Below are positions 1 through 11,167 of a stretch of 64,000 bases of DNA, piece by piece. Origin of the DNA: Pictodentalium vernedei (taxonomy: Eukaryota; Mollusca; Scaphopoda; Dentaliida; Dentaliidae); NCBI GenBank assembly GCA_031216915.1, contig CM062295.1:182914927-182978926 (forward strand). The letters are read 5' to 3'. The first letter of the stretch is position 1; every line of letters begins with the position of its first letter. The notes under the pieces are model-generated. The model was not told the origin of the DNA and ran no database searches. It saw only the letters and a program-made list of their open reading frames with translations. Both the position numbers and the translations under genes were made by a program.

Positions 1-523
1 CCCCCACCAACATGGATGCTGTAAACCAAATATCAAAAGATTTTGACCATTGGTTTGGAGAAAACATTTTACAAATTTTTTGCAAATACGCTGACTCAGA
101 ATTTTTTCGATGCCCTTTACAGAACCCTAACATAACCTATGGCAATTTTTTTTACCATTCCATGCTATTGGTCCTAAGGATGCTTCACACCAAATGACAG
201 CTCTCTGTTCCATGCGGTTTGGGAAATATGGGTATTTGAAAATATTTTAATTTTCAGTTCCTGGGGTTCCCACAGGCATTTTGAAAAAGGTTTTTGGCAT
301 AAATCAAGTACTGATGACCCACTAATACTTCATATCAAATTTGGTTCAAATCAGCCTCTCAGTTTGGAGAATAGAAATTTTGGGTGGGGCATCTTGCCCC
401 TCCCGTAAAAACAAATATTGCCCCTCGAACTTCTCTTGAACAAACTTGAGTCTACACCTCAAAAGAAAGCTGTACACCAAATATCAAGTCTCTGCTACAG
501 TAGGCTCATGAGAAGATTTTTAA
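1..523 (+). mobile_element. Family A array-bearing element E1, internal part (left side cut by window edge)
   Basis: Non-coding interspersed element. The stretch matches the right-hand single-copy part of the complete family A element at 58527-60797: the same order of short landmarks (a unit with GCTGTAAACCAAATATCAAA, then TTGCAAATACGCTGACTC, then a 'tctgttccatgcggtttggg' block, then a 'cccctcccgt' block). It stops at 523 inside GAAGATTTTTAA, where element E2 begins, and the same sequence resumes at 2831 after E2. The short reading frames here are chance. Assigning it to one older element later hit by E2 is inference from this continuity. Confidence 0.65.
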
Positions 524-2830
524 ACAAGAGGCCCCAAGGGGCCTTAATCGCTCACCGGCCAAAGTGGTTCAAAGAAGTATTTGGGGTCACATTCTGTTAG
601 ACATGGTTCATCAACACTACAAAGGAATGAAGTCATGAGAGGCAAATTTTATGGAAAAACACTAAGGAATGGATTTGAACAAACCTGAACCTAACAGCCC
701 CCTCCCCACCCCACCCCTGCCCATAGATCCCAAATATTAAGCCAAGGACTCAAAATGAACAAACTTGAATCTGATCCCCCTTCAGATGTCATATACCAAA
801 TAGGCAAGAATTCTGACTGGTGGATATGAAGAAGGTTTTCAAAGAAATCACTTCACATTGCACTAAGTTAAACTTTGGGCTTAAATAGAGAGCCAAAATT
901 TTAACCCAGGGTCTCGATTTGAACAAACTTGAATCTGTCCCACCTAGAGATGCTGTATACCAAATATGAAAGGATTCTGATTGGTGGATCTGAAGAAGAT
1001 TTTAAAAGAAATTACCTCATATTGCACTTAGTTAAAATTCAGGCTCCCATAGGTAGCCCAAATTAATAACCCCGGGACCAGGTTTGAATAAACTTGAGTC
1101 GTACCCTCCAAGAGATGTTGTATACCAGATATGAAAGGTTTCTGGCTGGTGGATCTGAAGAAGAGTTTTTAAAGAAATTTTCTTATATTGGACTAAGTTA
1201 AAATTTTGGCTCCATAGGGAGCCCAAATATCAACCCATGGACTAGGATTGAACAAACTTGAATCTAACCTTCCTAGAGATGTTGTGTACCAAATATGAAA
1301 GCATTCTGACTACATGGTCAAAAGAAGATTTTAAAAACAAGTCGGAACAGGACCCAAAATTTTCAGGCTATAAATTCTTTTTTTTTTCCCATCTCAAAAT
1401 TGAACAAAATGCATAAAAGTCCCCCCCCAAAATGTCTGAATTTTGGTCCAAAATTTCGGAGTCCAAGCATGACCCCAAATTTTTTTTTCATCTCAAAATT
1501 GAACAAAACGCATTAAAAAGCCTAATTTTTTTTCCCAATTTTTGCTGGGTTTCATCTCAAAATTGAACAAAACGCATAAAAAAAATGCAAAACAATTTTT
1601 TTTTCTCAATTTTGGTCCAAAATTTTTTTTCATCTCAAAATTTAACAAAACGCATAAAAAAAACGATTTTTTTTTCCCAAATTTTGGTCGAAAATTTCCA
1701 AGTCTGACTGGACCCAAAATTTTCAGGCTTAAATTTTTTTTTTTTCATCTCAAAATTGAACAAAAAAAAAAAAAACTCATGAATTTTTTTTTTTAAATTC
1801 CGAATTTTGGTCCAAATTTTGGAGTCGAAACTGGACCCAAAATTTTCAGGCTAAAATTTGGGGGGTTTTCGTCTCAAAATTGAACAAAATGCATAAAAAA
1901 TGCAAAACAATTTTTTTTTCTCAATTTTGGTAAAGTCCGAACCAGACACAAAACTTTCAACCCAGGGACCCGATTTGAACAAACTTGAATCTGACCCCTC
2001 CTAGAGATGATGTATATCAAATGTGAAAGGATTCTGACTGGTGGATCTGAAGAAGAAGATTTTTAAGGAAGTTTTCTCATATTGCACTAAGTTAAAATTC
2101 AGGTTCCTATAGGGAACCCAAATATTAACCAAGAAACTCGATTTGAACAAACTTGAATCTGCCCCCCCCCCCCCCCCCCCCCTCTCCCTAGATATGATGT
2201 ATACCAAATATCAAATATGAGAGGATTCTGACTGGTGAATCTGAAGAAGAAGATTTTTAAAGAATATTCCATGCATTGTGCACAAAGTTAAAATTTGGGC
2301 TCCCAAAGGGAGCCCAAATATTAACCCAGCAACTCGATTTGAACAAACTAGAATCTGACCCCCCTATAGATGTTGTATACCAAACATGAAAGGATTCTGA
2401 GTGGTGGATCTGAAGAAGAAGATTTTTAAAGAAATTTCCTCAAATTGCACCAAGTTAAACTTTGGGCTCCAATAGAGAGCCCAAATACTAACGCAGGGAC
2501 CCAATTTGAACAAACTCAAATCTGCCCCCTAGAGATGTTGTATGCCAAATATGAATGCATTCTGACTGGCGGATCTGAAGAAGAAGATTTATTCGAATTT
2601 TGAAAAAAAATTATGGGTGCTATCAGAGTTATGCCCCTTCTGAAGCCCCCTGTGGGCGCAGCAAGTTTATTTGTATAAACTTGAATTGACGTATGATAAG
2701 GAACATGCACACAAAATTTGGTTCAAATTGGTATAAAGTAGTTTGTGAGGAGAAGTCGATAATGTAAAGTTCATGATGGACGGCGACAACGGTCGGCAAG
2801 TGATAAGTTGAGCTCCTTTCGGTGAGCTAA
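524..2830 (+). mobile_element. Family A array-bearing element E2 (Helentron-like, non-autonomous)
   Basis: Starts with the family A head ACAAGAGGCCCCAAGGGGCC, a perfect hairpin (GGCCCC/GGGGCC), followed by CGCTCACC. It ends with GGTGAGCTAA, whose GGTGAGC is the inverted counterpart of the head motif. Between them lies a tandem array of ~165 bp units, recognisable by GTATACCAAATATGAAAGG, a 'ctggtggatctgaagaaga' block, a GGGCTCCC/GGGAGCCC inverted pair and AACAAACTTGAATCTGA. At 1340-1950 the array is interrupted by low-complexity T-rich repeats of 'catctcaaaattgaacaaaa'. No transposase is encoded. The head, array and tail order resembles Helentron-derived non-autonomous elements; that class assignment is inference. 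Confidence 0.7.
1340..1950 (+). repeat. T-rich short tandem repeat inside E2
   Basis: About six imperfect units of roughly 70-100 bp built from CATCTCAAAATTGAACAAAA, long T tracts and CAATTTTGGTCCAAAATTT. The frames read from this stretch on both strands (Lys/Phe-rich) come from the repeat and are not genes. Confidence 0.7.
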
Positions 2831-3194
2831 AAAATTGGAGCCTTTTGACCCCACCCTTCTCTTCAATATGAGCAGAAACCCAATTTGAAGAAAAACCCAA
2901 ATGCCCCTATATAACCACCACTCATGTGAAATTTCATTAAATGTGGCCAGTGGTTTGGGAGAAAAAGAATCTCCATCACCAAAGTAAGTTCAGCATTTTT
3001 CCATTGCCAACAGTGTTAAAATGGTCACTCCCATATGGCCCCCCATGACAAAAGTTATAGCAATTTTTGTGGCCCATCTGATTCCACTTAAGAAAGCTGC
3101 ATACCAAAAAACAATATTCTGGTTGGTGCAGTTTTTGAAATAATAATAATAATGCACAAAGTTAAACATTAGGCTCTCTATGCCCACATATTAA
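2831..3194 (+). mobile_element. Element E1 resumed, up to MITE1
   Basis: The sequence picks up where it broke at 523 (TTTTTAA, then AAAATTGGAGC, matching the 'ttttggagcattttcccc' order of intact family A elements). It ends at 3194 in a family A unit reading CACATATTAA, where MITE1 is inserted at the TTAA. Confidence 0.5.
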
Positions 3195-3435
3195 CCCTTC
3201 ACCCAATGCAGACGATATCAAAATTTATTATTTTAAATATAATTTTTTTAAATTTTTCGAAAAATTTCAACAAAAACCATATCACATGACCCCTCATTGG
3301 AACGAGCTCAAAGAGCTCGTTCCAATGAGGGGTCACATGATATGGTTTTGTTGAAATATTTGGAAAAATTTAATTTTTTCAACTGCTCAATTTGCATATT
3401 ACGCGGGCGGATGCGGGCGATTCGTTAGGAAAGAG
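3195..3435. mobile_element. MITE1, TTAA-flanked palindromic element (piggyBac-like)
   Basis: Flanked by TTAA on both sides (3191-3194 and 3436-3439). The left end is CCCTTCACCCAATG. The centre, 3277-3346, is a near-perfect hairpin whose arms contain GACCCCTCATTGGAACGAGC. The host unit normally reads ATATTAACCCAGGGACTCG; here it reads ATATTAA, insert, TTAAGCCAGAGACTCG, so the TTAA is a target duplication. TTAA duplication and CCC ends are typical of piggyBac-type transposons. The element is non-coding, so it would depend on a transposase supplied elsewhere (inference). Confidence 0.75.
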
Positions 3436-3439
3436 TTAA

Positions 3440-4722
3440 GCCAGAGACTCGATTTGAACATACTTGGATCTGACACCCCTAGAGATGTCACACACCAAAT
3501 ATGAAAGGATTCTGACTAGTTGATCTGAAGAAGAAGATTTTTAAAGAAATTGATCTGAAGAAGAAGATTTTCATATTGCACCAAGTTAAAATTCGGAACC
3601 CGATTTGAACAGACTTGAATCTGATCCCCCTAGAGATGTTGTATACCAAATATCAAAAGAATCTGACTGGTGGATCTGAAGAACAACATTTTTAAAGATT
3701 ATTCCCCTTACTGCACTAAGTTAAAATTTGGGTCCCATTAAGTAGCTCAAATATTAACTGAGAGACTTGATTTGAAAAAACTTTAATCGGACCCTCGTAA
3801 CAATGCAGTATACCAAATATTAAAAGATTCTGACTGGTGGTTCTGAAGAAGAATATTTTTAAAGCTGATTCTCCATATTGCACTTAGTTCGGACTCGGAC
3901 CACCTTATTCTGCCCAAATATGAACTGAGGGGTTTAATTTGAACACACCTGTCTCTGACCCCCTTGGATGCTGTATACCAAATATCAAAAGAATCTGATC
4001 AGTGGTTCTGTAGAAATTTCTTTCTTTGTTTTTTTTTAATTTTTGCAAATATGCTGACTCGGCATTTTTTCAATGCTCCCCATTCCCCACCAACAGAACA
4101 ACTTGACAGAATCAATGACAATTTTTTTTTACTATTCCATTCTACTGATCCTAAGAAGCTTTTTTCAAAATAACAGTTCTCTCTCTTTTGTGGTTTTGGA
4201 AATATTGGAGTTTGAATTTTTTCTATTTTTAGCTCTTGGGGTACTCATAGGGCTCTGAAAAAAAAATTTGGGCTTCAATCAAGTACTTATTACCCAATTA
4301 TAATACATGTCAAATTTGGTTCAAATCAGACCATCGGTTCTTGAAATGCAAATTTTGGATGGAGAACAAAAATGGGTATGCTCTCACAGAGAGCCCAAAT
4401 ATTGACCTGCAAACCTCCCTTCAACAAACTTTAATCTTCAACACAAAAGGATGTTCCATACTAAATATCAAAGCATTCTCTCTGGTGGTTCATGAGAAGA
4501 AGATTTTTAAAGAATTTTAGACTTTTGGGGAAGTAACCACAGTCCGATGATGGCAGCTGCTTCATTTGAACAAAATGGGTGTACTCCAAAGATGGTCTGT
4601 GCAATTGATATATGTTTGAATTTGACCCAATGGGTTTGAAGAAGCCAAGTTTCAAAAGTTAATGGAAGATGGATACCAAGTGATGGCAATAGCTCCCACT
4701 GACTTGCAGTCAGGTGAGCTAA
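3440..4722 (+). mobile_element. Element E1, last part with array units and tail
   Basis: Four to five more ~165 bp family A units (3440-3980), then the single-copy right part (block with GCAAATATGCTGACTCGGCA near 4040), ending with the tail hairpin GACTTGCAGTC and CAGGTGAGCTAA at 4711-4722. There is no coding capacity. The unit order and tail match E7 at 58527-60797. Confidence 0.65.
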
Positions 4723-5151
4723 ACATTAGAAATTTTAGAATTTTGTTTTAAGATGTCGTCTGTACCTTTTGTGTTAGGTAAAGGGTTAAATCTCAGAATT
4801 TTAACTCAATCCATGTACCCAAATAACAGAAAGGTTATCAGATGAAAATGTGTTTGTACCCAAGCTGCAGTGGCTATTTGAAACGAAGCAAATTCCGAGT
4901 CCATGTAGGTCAATAACTCTTGACAAAAATACTCCGAATAACACCTGCATGAACATTGGGCTAGCTAGACATCAGGAAGATACACTTAGTTACCAAATAC
5001 AATGTAATTCCACCAAATATTTTAAAAGGTACTGAATATAAAAACTTGGTCACGGAGCAACCGACACATAGAGAGCTGCTTGTCATTGTCAAAATCATCC
5101 CCACATAGATCTAGTGTGTGACATGTATTTCATGTAGTGTGGCATTTTCAA
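4723..5151. other. Unassigned AT-rich stretch
   Basis: No gene, RNA or repeat family recognised. The one open frame (4850-5035) is short and shows no domain. Confidence 0.4.
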
Positions 5152-6250
5152 AAATGCGGGGATATTGTCGTGATCTCCGTCCGTCCGTCCGTCCGTCCAT
5201 CCTTCCATCCGTCCATCTGTCCGTACGTCACACCTGAAAGGCTCCTAGGGTATTCAATTCGAAACGTTTAAACTATGGTAATGTGTTCAGGTAACATCTC
5301 TAGATGTGCAGGAAGGTTTCGGAATTTTGATTTTGCCCCCGGTGGTTCCAGTGGAACCACTTTTATTGTTAGAAAATCAGTTTTCATCGAGAGGCTCCTA
5401 GGGTATTTCATTCGAAACGCTTAAACTATGCTAATGTGTTCAGGTAACATCTCTAGATGTGCAGGAAGGTTTCGGAATTTTGATTCAGCCCCCGGTGGTT
5501 CCAGTGGAACCACTTTTATCATTAGAAAATCAGTTTTCATCAAAAGGCTTCTAGGGTACTCAATTCGAAACCTTTAAACTATGCTAATGTGTTCAGGTAA
5601 CATCTCTAGATGTGCATGAAGGTTTCAGAATTTTTATTCTGCCCCCGGTGGTTCCAGTGGCACCACTTTATTGTTAGAAAATCAGTTTTCATCGAAAGGC
5701 TCCTAGGGTACTCAATTCGAAATGTTTAAACTATGCTAATGTTTTCAGGTAACATCTCTAGATGTGCATGAAGGTTTCGGAATTTTGATTTTGCCCCCGG
5801 TGGTTCCAGTGGAACGACTTTTATCGTTAGAAAATCAGTTTTCATCGAAAGGCTCCTAGGGTACTCAATTCGAAATGTTTAAACTATGCTAATGTGTTCA
5901 GGTAACATCTCTAGATGTGCATGAAGGTTTCGGAATTTTGATTCGGCCCCCGGTGGTTCCAGTGGAACCACTTTTATTGTTAGTAAATCAGTTTTCATCA
6001 AAAGACTCCTAGGGTATTCAATTCAAAACGTTTAAACTATGCTAATGTGTTCAGGTAACATCTCTAGATGTGCATGAAGGTTTCGGAATTTTGATTTTGC
6101 CCCCGGTGGTTCCTGTGGAACGACTTTTATCGTTAGAAAATCAGTTTTCTTCGAAAGGCTCATAGGGTATTAATTCGAAACGTTAAGACTATGCTAAGGT
6201 GTTGCTAAGGAAATGCGGGGATACACCATTGTGTGCTTTGCACACAAATA
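5152..6250 (+). repeat. Minisatellite-bearing repeat, ~152 bp unit, six to seven copies
   Basis: Starts at AAATGCGGGGATATTGTCG, runs through a GTCC-type tetranucleotide tract (5184-5225), then six to seven ~152 bp units marked by GGCTCCTAGGGTA, AGGTAACATCTCTAGATGTG and GCCCCCGGTGGTTCCAGTGG. It closes at AAATGCGGGGATACACCATT, so a short ATGCGGGGATA motif brackets the array in direct orientation. The units contain the palindromes CATCTCTAGATG and TGGTTCCAGTGGAACCA. Non-coding. Microsatellite-plus-minisatellite organisation is common in mollusc repeats (general knowledge). Confidence 0.75.
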
Positions 6251-6474
6251 ACTCGATCTAGTTTGTTTTAGTTGAAATATTGTAATGAAAAGTGTATATA
6301 TTTTTTATTTAATTATATCTTTAACGATTTAAGTACAGAAATTAAGATTTTATTTGTGTTTGACATTATTTTTTAGCTTTTGAATACGATAACCTTGGAA
6401 AATGGATATTATTGGTACAAGAGGAAATTTTTCAATTTGTCAAAATTTGACGGAGTGAACTGGTATGGGAGTGG

Positions 6475-7330
6475 ACTGGACGGGCTGAAATTGCAAGCTG
6501 CAACTCAATCCAGACATGTTCAATTGGATTGAGGTCAGGGGATCTTATTGGCCAGTCCATACGCTCAATCCCTCTCTCTGTCAGCACTCCCCGACAGCAT
6601 GGGCAACATGAGGACGGGCATTATCATCCATCAGAATGAATCTATCACCCACTGCACCTGCATGCAATCTGACATGGACATCCAGGATCTCATCAATATA
6701 CCGCTGTGCAGTCAATGTACCACGTTCAAGGACACAGAGCTCTGTACATCCATCCTTGCTGATGCCACCCCAGACCATGATTGACCCTCCACTATAACGG
6801 TCATGCTCAGCAATGTTGGCTGCATGGAATCGCTCTCCTGGTCTTCTCCATACCCTTGAACACCTACCTGTGTGGTCTAGGCAGTACCTTGACTCATCTA
6901 TAAAAAGGACAGGTCGCCAATCTTCTCTGGTCCATCCAACGTGGTCCATGATGTTGCCTGGCGGTGGTTCTGGGACAGCGGAATGTGAATGCATGGTCTT
7001 CTCGATCAGAGACCACCTTCGTGCAACCTTGCCTGGATAGTCTGCATCGAAACATTTACCCCGGATGCATTCTGAAGGTCACTGACCCCGGATACATTCT
7101 GAAGGTCACTGTGAAGCTGAATTGCTGTGGCAAAGTGGTTCCTATGGGCCTGAATAATCAAAAACCGGTCTTCAGCTGCAGATGTTGCCCTGTCTCTGCC
7201 ACCACCAGGCCGTCTGACTGGTGTGCCATACTGCTGAAATCTTGTCCAGGCTCTGGTGATCACCATATGGCTTCTTGACGATGGGTAGCCCCTTGCTCCA
7301 CCATCGCTACAGCCTGCCACATTTCTGCTT
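6475..7330 (-). pseudogene. Tc1-like DDE transposase, disrupted
   Basis: The transposase would bind its TIRs and carry out TA-targeted cut-and-paste in the nucleus. The DNA-binding region lies in 7320-7006 (104 codons, with RRPGGGRDR and an HTH-like stretch). The catalytic region lies in 6994-6581, with FIDESRYCL, SIMVWGGIS and LMDDNARPH: the first aspartate is in DESR and the second in DDNARPH. The third acidic residue falls after the stop near 6581. The frame is broken at about 7006 by a TGA and a frame change, and again after DDNARPH. A short tandem duplication near 7065-7105 (ATTCTGAAGGTCACTG twice) is absent from copy 2. It belongs to the DD34E Tc1 group judging by copy 2. Not functional. 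Confidence 0.85.
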
Positions 7331-7629
7331 CAGGCAAATGTCTTCTTACATTTGCATTTGCCATATTCAATCATTAAATCACAAGGGTTTGTGTTGAAAT
7401 GAAGATTGAATACTCTACACATGTCATGTACATGTAGACAGTACACGAAAATATCATGAAAATCAAGGGCTACATGCTTTCCATGACTGTCACGAAAAGT
7501 CTGCCTGTCTAGAGAGCGAATGAAAACACTGGGGATCATCTCAATTTATTCCTGAATCATATCCACCAAAAATATTGCAAATTTGTCACAAGCAAATTTC
7601 ACAATGATGTGTCAAATATTTGGTGCTTA

Positions 7630-7670
7630 CAGTACAGTCGCCGTGGGCGGTCACTTTTCCACATGTCCAC
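7630..7670 (+). repeat. Left TIR of 3.5-kb element
   Basis: 41 bp identical to the reverse complement of 11108-11148. It starts CAGTACAGTCG directly after TA. Confidence 0.9.
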
Positions 7671-8045
7671 TGTGGTTGTGGAAAACCGTGGGCAAATTAC
7701 CTTTCAACTGCCCACATAAATTTCTGTGGACAGAGATTTTTCTAGACTGTGGGCATGCTACCTACTTGCCCACAGAATTAATAACTAACACGGCAATTCC
7801 CGTGGAGTCCACATGATCGGACTTGTTATTACACTACTATAATATTTATGTTACGTAATTTTTCTACACGATAGCAATAAGAAAAAAATTCTGTTAACAT
7901 CGGAACGAGGTCAAAATATCAGACTAGTTTCTGTTCTCCCGTGTCACGACAAATTCCCGGGAAAGTCCAACTGACGAAAATGCAGAAACCAAAAAGCTTG
8001 TGAACCATGTGATATTTATCTACTCATCTGTTTGCCATTTGTTAA

Positions 8046-8288
8046 CCCTTTACCTAACGCTAGGAGTAGACGACACTCATGAAAAAATTCTTGTGCAACT
8101 AAAAATTTTCATTTTTTGCTCCCAAAACATAGGTTATGACCCCTCATTGGAACGAGCATGACACGCACGTTTGAATGAGGGGTCATAACCTATGTTTTGG
8201 GGAACAAAAAGTCAAAAGATAAAATAGATTGAATGGCGATTTTTGTGTATAGCGCTGGTCGGTTTTGAACGTTACGTTAGGTAAAGGA
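8046..8288. mobile_element. MITE2, TTAA-flanked palindromic element
   Basis: TTAA at 8042-8045 and 8289-8292. The ends are CCCTTTACCTAACG and ACGTTAGGTAAAGGA. The central hairpin contains CATAGGTTATGACCCCTCAT and its complement. Same family as MITE1, MITE3 and MITE4. It lies inside the 3.5-kb TIR element. Confidence 0.8.
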
Positions 8289-8292
8289 TTAA

Positions 8293-9560
8293 ATAAAAAA
8301 GGAGGGATATTTCCACCAATTATGAATTTATCATCACCAAACAAGGCCTCTCTAGTTCCCACTCACGGCATCATTTTTATCTTCCACTTCTGCAAAGTTT
8401 CGGTTCGTTTTCGCGACTGTCTTCAAAATTCAAATCAAGAGTTGAGAGTATAATTTCAGAAAAACAAAACATATTTTGTCTTGGGATTTGTATCAGTCCC
8501 CCTCCCCCTAACTGACTGTTGTGCTCTGACTCCGACTCAAAACGGTCTCCGATCTGAATGAAATCATGAAGGCAATGGTGATTTTTAATGGCGTGGTAGA
8601 GATCGGGTAGGGATTGGTGGGGCTTCTGGAGAAAATTTTAATTTTTCAAAAAATTTCCTCGCACGAAGACAATGAAAATGGATTATATATCCACAATATG
8701 CAACGCATCTCTATGAAAAAATAGGGGGAACGCCGAGAGCGCCTTTGATGGGAAGTTTACCCAATCATTTATACCCATGTTGCCTCTTCTACCCCAAGCA
8801 TTGGTTGCTGGGTCATAATCCACCAGTAAAGCAGGGCTTGTTTACCACAATGAACAAGCACTGCTTCACTTCCTGGGATCCCCATGGGGGTCGGTCCATT
8901 ACAGGTGGGTGAAGCACCTCTCGAGTATTCGCTTACCAATACCTGATGTTGGTTTTTAACCCTACCCCCGTCGATATTAATAAAAGTTAGCCCCAGTGGT
9001 CTGCATTGAAAGGGCAAGACATGATGAGTGTCGTGACAATAAAGGTTTTCAGAGACGAACAGTGGCGCGGCGTCAGACAAGATAGGTCCATTAGTCTCGT
9101 GAACACAAGTCGTTTGCAGTTTTTAATCCTTTCAAACGCTGCTGAATATAGAAAACACGTGCCACTAACTTCTGTAAAACTACTTCAGAAGGATTACAAC
9201 AGGTCATAAATCATAAATGCAAGAGCACCATTAATTGCCGATCAACATAAGTCAATCAAGTTAATTAATTTAATCAATGATGAATAATAAACAGTCTTGC
9301 AGAATAATAACTACCAAGAGAATAAAAATGTTTGGTTTATATTTTTTCATTCTTTCACTTTAACAATAAAAAATATACAAACTGATTTATAGAGGTTCCG
9401 CGGCGAGAATGCCCGAAAATCAGTTAACCTTTTACTCAATTAAAGAGAAGTGACACCCCCTCCCCCCAAAAATTAACTCAAATGAGGCTGCCACAGAATG
9501 AAAATATTTCAAGAAGTGTACAGTTCAAAATGCCCAAAAGGATGTGCGATGTTCTACTTT
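8293..9560. other. Interior of the TIR element without recognisable gene
   Basis: Open frames of up to 103 codons occur (for example 8769-9080, minus) but show no domain or repeated support. I see only AT-rich non-coding sequence. Confidence 0.4.
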
Positions 9561-10270
9561 ATCGATATGGCCAAGTTAAAAAAACGAAATTAATTTAACG
9601 ATGCATTTTATTGTATGCTGAACTATCAGAATTACTCTGAAATTAACCACTAAAAAGGGCGACTTTCATATTGCACTTTTTAGTGAATAATTTCGAAGTA
9701 ATTTATCAAAAGGGTCAGGTCAAAAAAAAAAAAAAAATTAATTTGATGATACATTTTTATTGTACGCTGAACTATCAGAATTACTCTGAAATTATCCACT
9801 AAAAAGTGTGACTTTCATATTGCACTTTTTAGTGAATCATTCCGAAGTAATTTATCGATAGGGTCAGGTTAAAAAAAAAATAAGAAATTAATTTGACGAT
9901 GCATTTTTATTGTTCATTGAACTATCAGAATTACTCCGAAATTATCCACTAAAAAGTGTGACTTTTATAGTGCACTTTTCAGTGAAAAATTCCGAAATAA
10001 TTTATCGATTGGGCCAGGTTAAAAAAACAATATTAATTTGAAGATGCATTTTTATTGTACGATGAACTATCAGAATTACTCCGAAATTATCCACTAAAAA
10101 GTGTGACTTTCATGTTGCACTTCCGAAGTAATTTATCGATAGGGTCAGGTTAAAAAAACGAAATTAATTAATTTGATGATGCATTTTTATTGTACGCTGA
10201 ACTATCAGAATTACTCCGAAATTATCCACTAAAAAGTGCGACTTTCATATTGCACTTTTTAGTGAATAAT
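9560..10270 (+). repeat. Tandem array, ~149 bp unit, about five copies
   Basis: Units are marked by GAACTATCAGAATTACTC, ATCCACTAAAAAGTG and GTAATTTATCGAT. AAAAAGTG and CACTTTTTAGTG form an inverted pair within each unit, so each copy can fold. Spacing of the marker is about 149-150 bp, with one shorter unit (~132 bp). It forms the core of the 3.5-kb TIR element. Confidence 0.85.
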
Positions 10271-10347
10271 TCTGAAAAAGGTTCAAGGCCTGGGAGTGCT
10301 GTCATGATTAGCCTCTTTCTGCATAAATATATGACATTAAACACAAA

Positions 10348-10414
<67 letters not shown>
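10270..10414 (+). mobile_element. Truncated SINE 3' end with (AAAT)n tail
   Basis: The stretch with CATGATTAGCCTCTTTCTGC and CATAAATATATGACATTAAA matches the 3' part of the SINE at 13226-13591 read on its own strand. It is followed by a regular AAAT tract of about 17 repeats (10346-10414). The tRNA head is missing. Confidence 0.75.
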
Positions 10415-11167
10415 ACGGGCCTGAGTACTGGGCGCTAATTTCCAAGGGCTGATGTTCCTTTGTCAAAATATTTCCAGGCCGAAAATTCTAGAAGCCGAAT
10501 GTTCCCCTTCCCACCCGAGCTTAGAGTTGTCAATGAAAGCGAACGAATTGTTCAACAGTCGATCGAAAATCAGATTCGGTTTAACAGAAAGATCATATCA
10601 ATACATAATTGCATATCAGCGATATTCCCAGGTGCACTCTTTTATTTTCAACTATTTTTTTCATTTTGTACACATTTTTTTCAAAGCACTCGTTCGCAAT
10701 CGACATGGGTTTGTCACTGTATGTCTTGTTTTCACAATGTGGGTTGTGCTATTCACTTTTCAGATTGAGGAAATATGACGTAATTTTGACAAGTTATCAA
10801 TTTTTTCCTTTTTGTAAATACAAAAATGACCATATACCTGTGCTTGCAAATTGAAATGATAAAGAAATAAATATTTTTAAACAGAGTCCTATTCTATCAA
10901 GACATGCTCAAAATTTCTTCCAGTTACATTTCTGTGGGCAGACGTGTTTCGGATTAATAATGTGGACTCTGCCGTCCGGCATTATCATCGTTCAGTAATC
11001 TTTTCCACAGAAGTCCACGGGCTTTTGCACACAGAACTACATGCCCACAGAAGTCCAAAGAAATTGGTATCAAACTGATTTCTGTGGAAAGCTGGTGGGC
11101 GCCCACTGTGGACATGTGGAAAAGTGACCGCCCACGGCGACTGTACTGTAGGAAACTTTGAGTAGCA

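Larger units (their letters stand above)
7630..11148. mobile_element. 3.5-kb TIR element with TA duplication, inserted in Tc1 copy 1
   Basis: The termini are perfect inverted repeats of 41 bp (7630-7670 and 11108-11148), beginning CAGTACAGTCGCCGTGGGCG, flanked by TA at 7628-7629 and 11149-11150. Within ~250 bp of each end the motif GCCCACA or its complement recurs many times, which could be transposase-binding sites (inference). The interior carries MITE2, a ~149 bp tandem array, a truncated SINE with an AAAT tract and unassigned DNA, and no transposase. TA duplication and a CAGT-type terminus fit the Tc1/mariner superfamily. It is non-autonomous. Confidence 0.85.
6250..11167 (-). mobile_element. 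Tc1-like transposon copy 1, split by a 3.5-kb insertion
   Basis: The transposon body is 6250-7627 and its right terminus is 11151-11167. It aligns along most of its length with copy 2 at 41692-43190. The right TIR of copy 2 reads TGGTGCTTAGCAAACTTTGA. In copy 1 it reads TGGTGCTTA, then a 3519-bp element, then (TA)GGAAACTTTGAG, so the terminus was cut at its TA by a later transposon. The left TIR is not visible; sequence identity with copy 2 begins only near 6256, next to the minisatellite element. About 140 bp of the transposase 3' end present in copy 2 is missing near 6470. Confidence 0.75.

Noticed and set aside
1493..1796. Lys/Phe-rich frames on both strands
   Set aside because: Products of T/A-rich short tandem repeats.
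9560..10270. Regularly spaced repeats as a CRISPR array
   Set aside because: The whole ~149-bp unit repeats with no short repeat/unique spacer pattern, and the DNA is eukaryotic.
6250..11167. One large autonomous 5-kb transposon
   Set aside because: The transposase and the 41-bp TIRs belong to different elements: the Tc1 terminus is split by the TIR element at a TA duplication.
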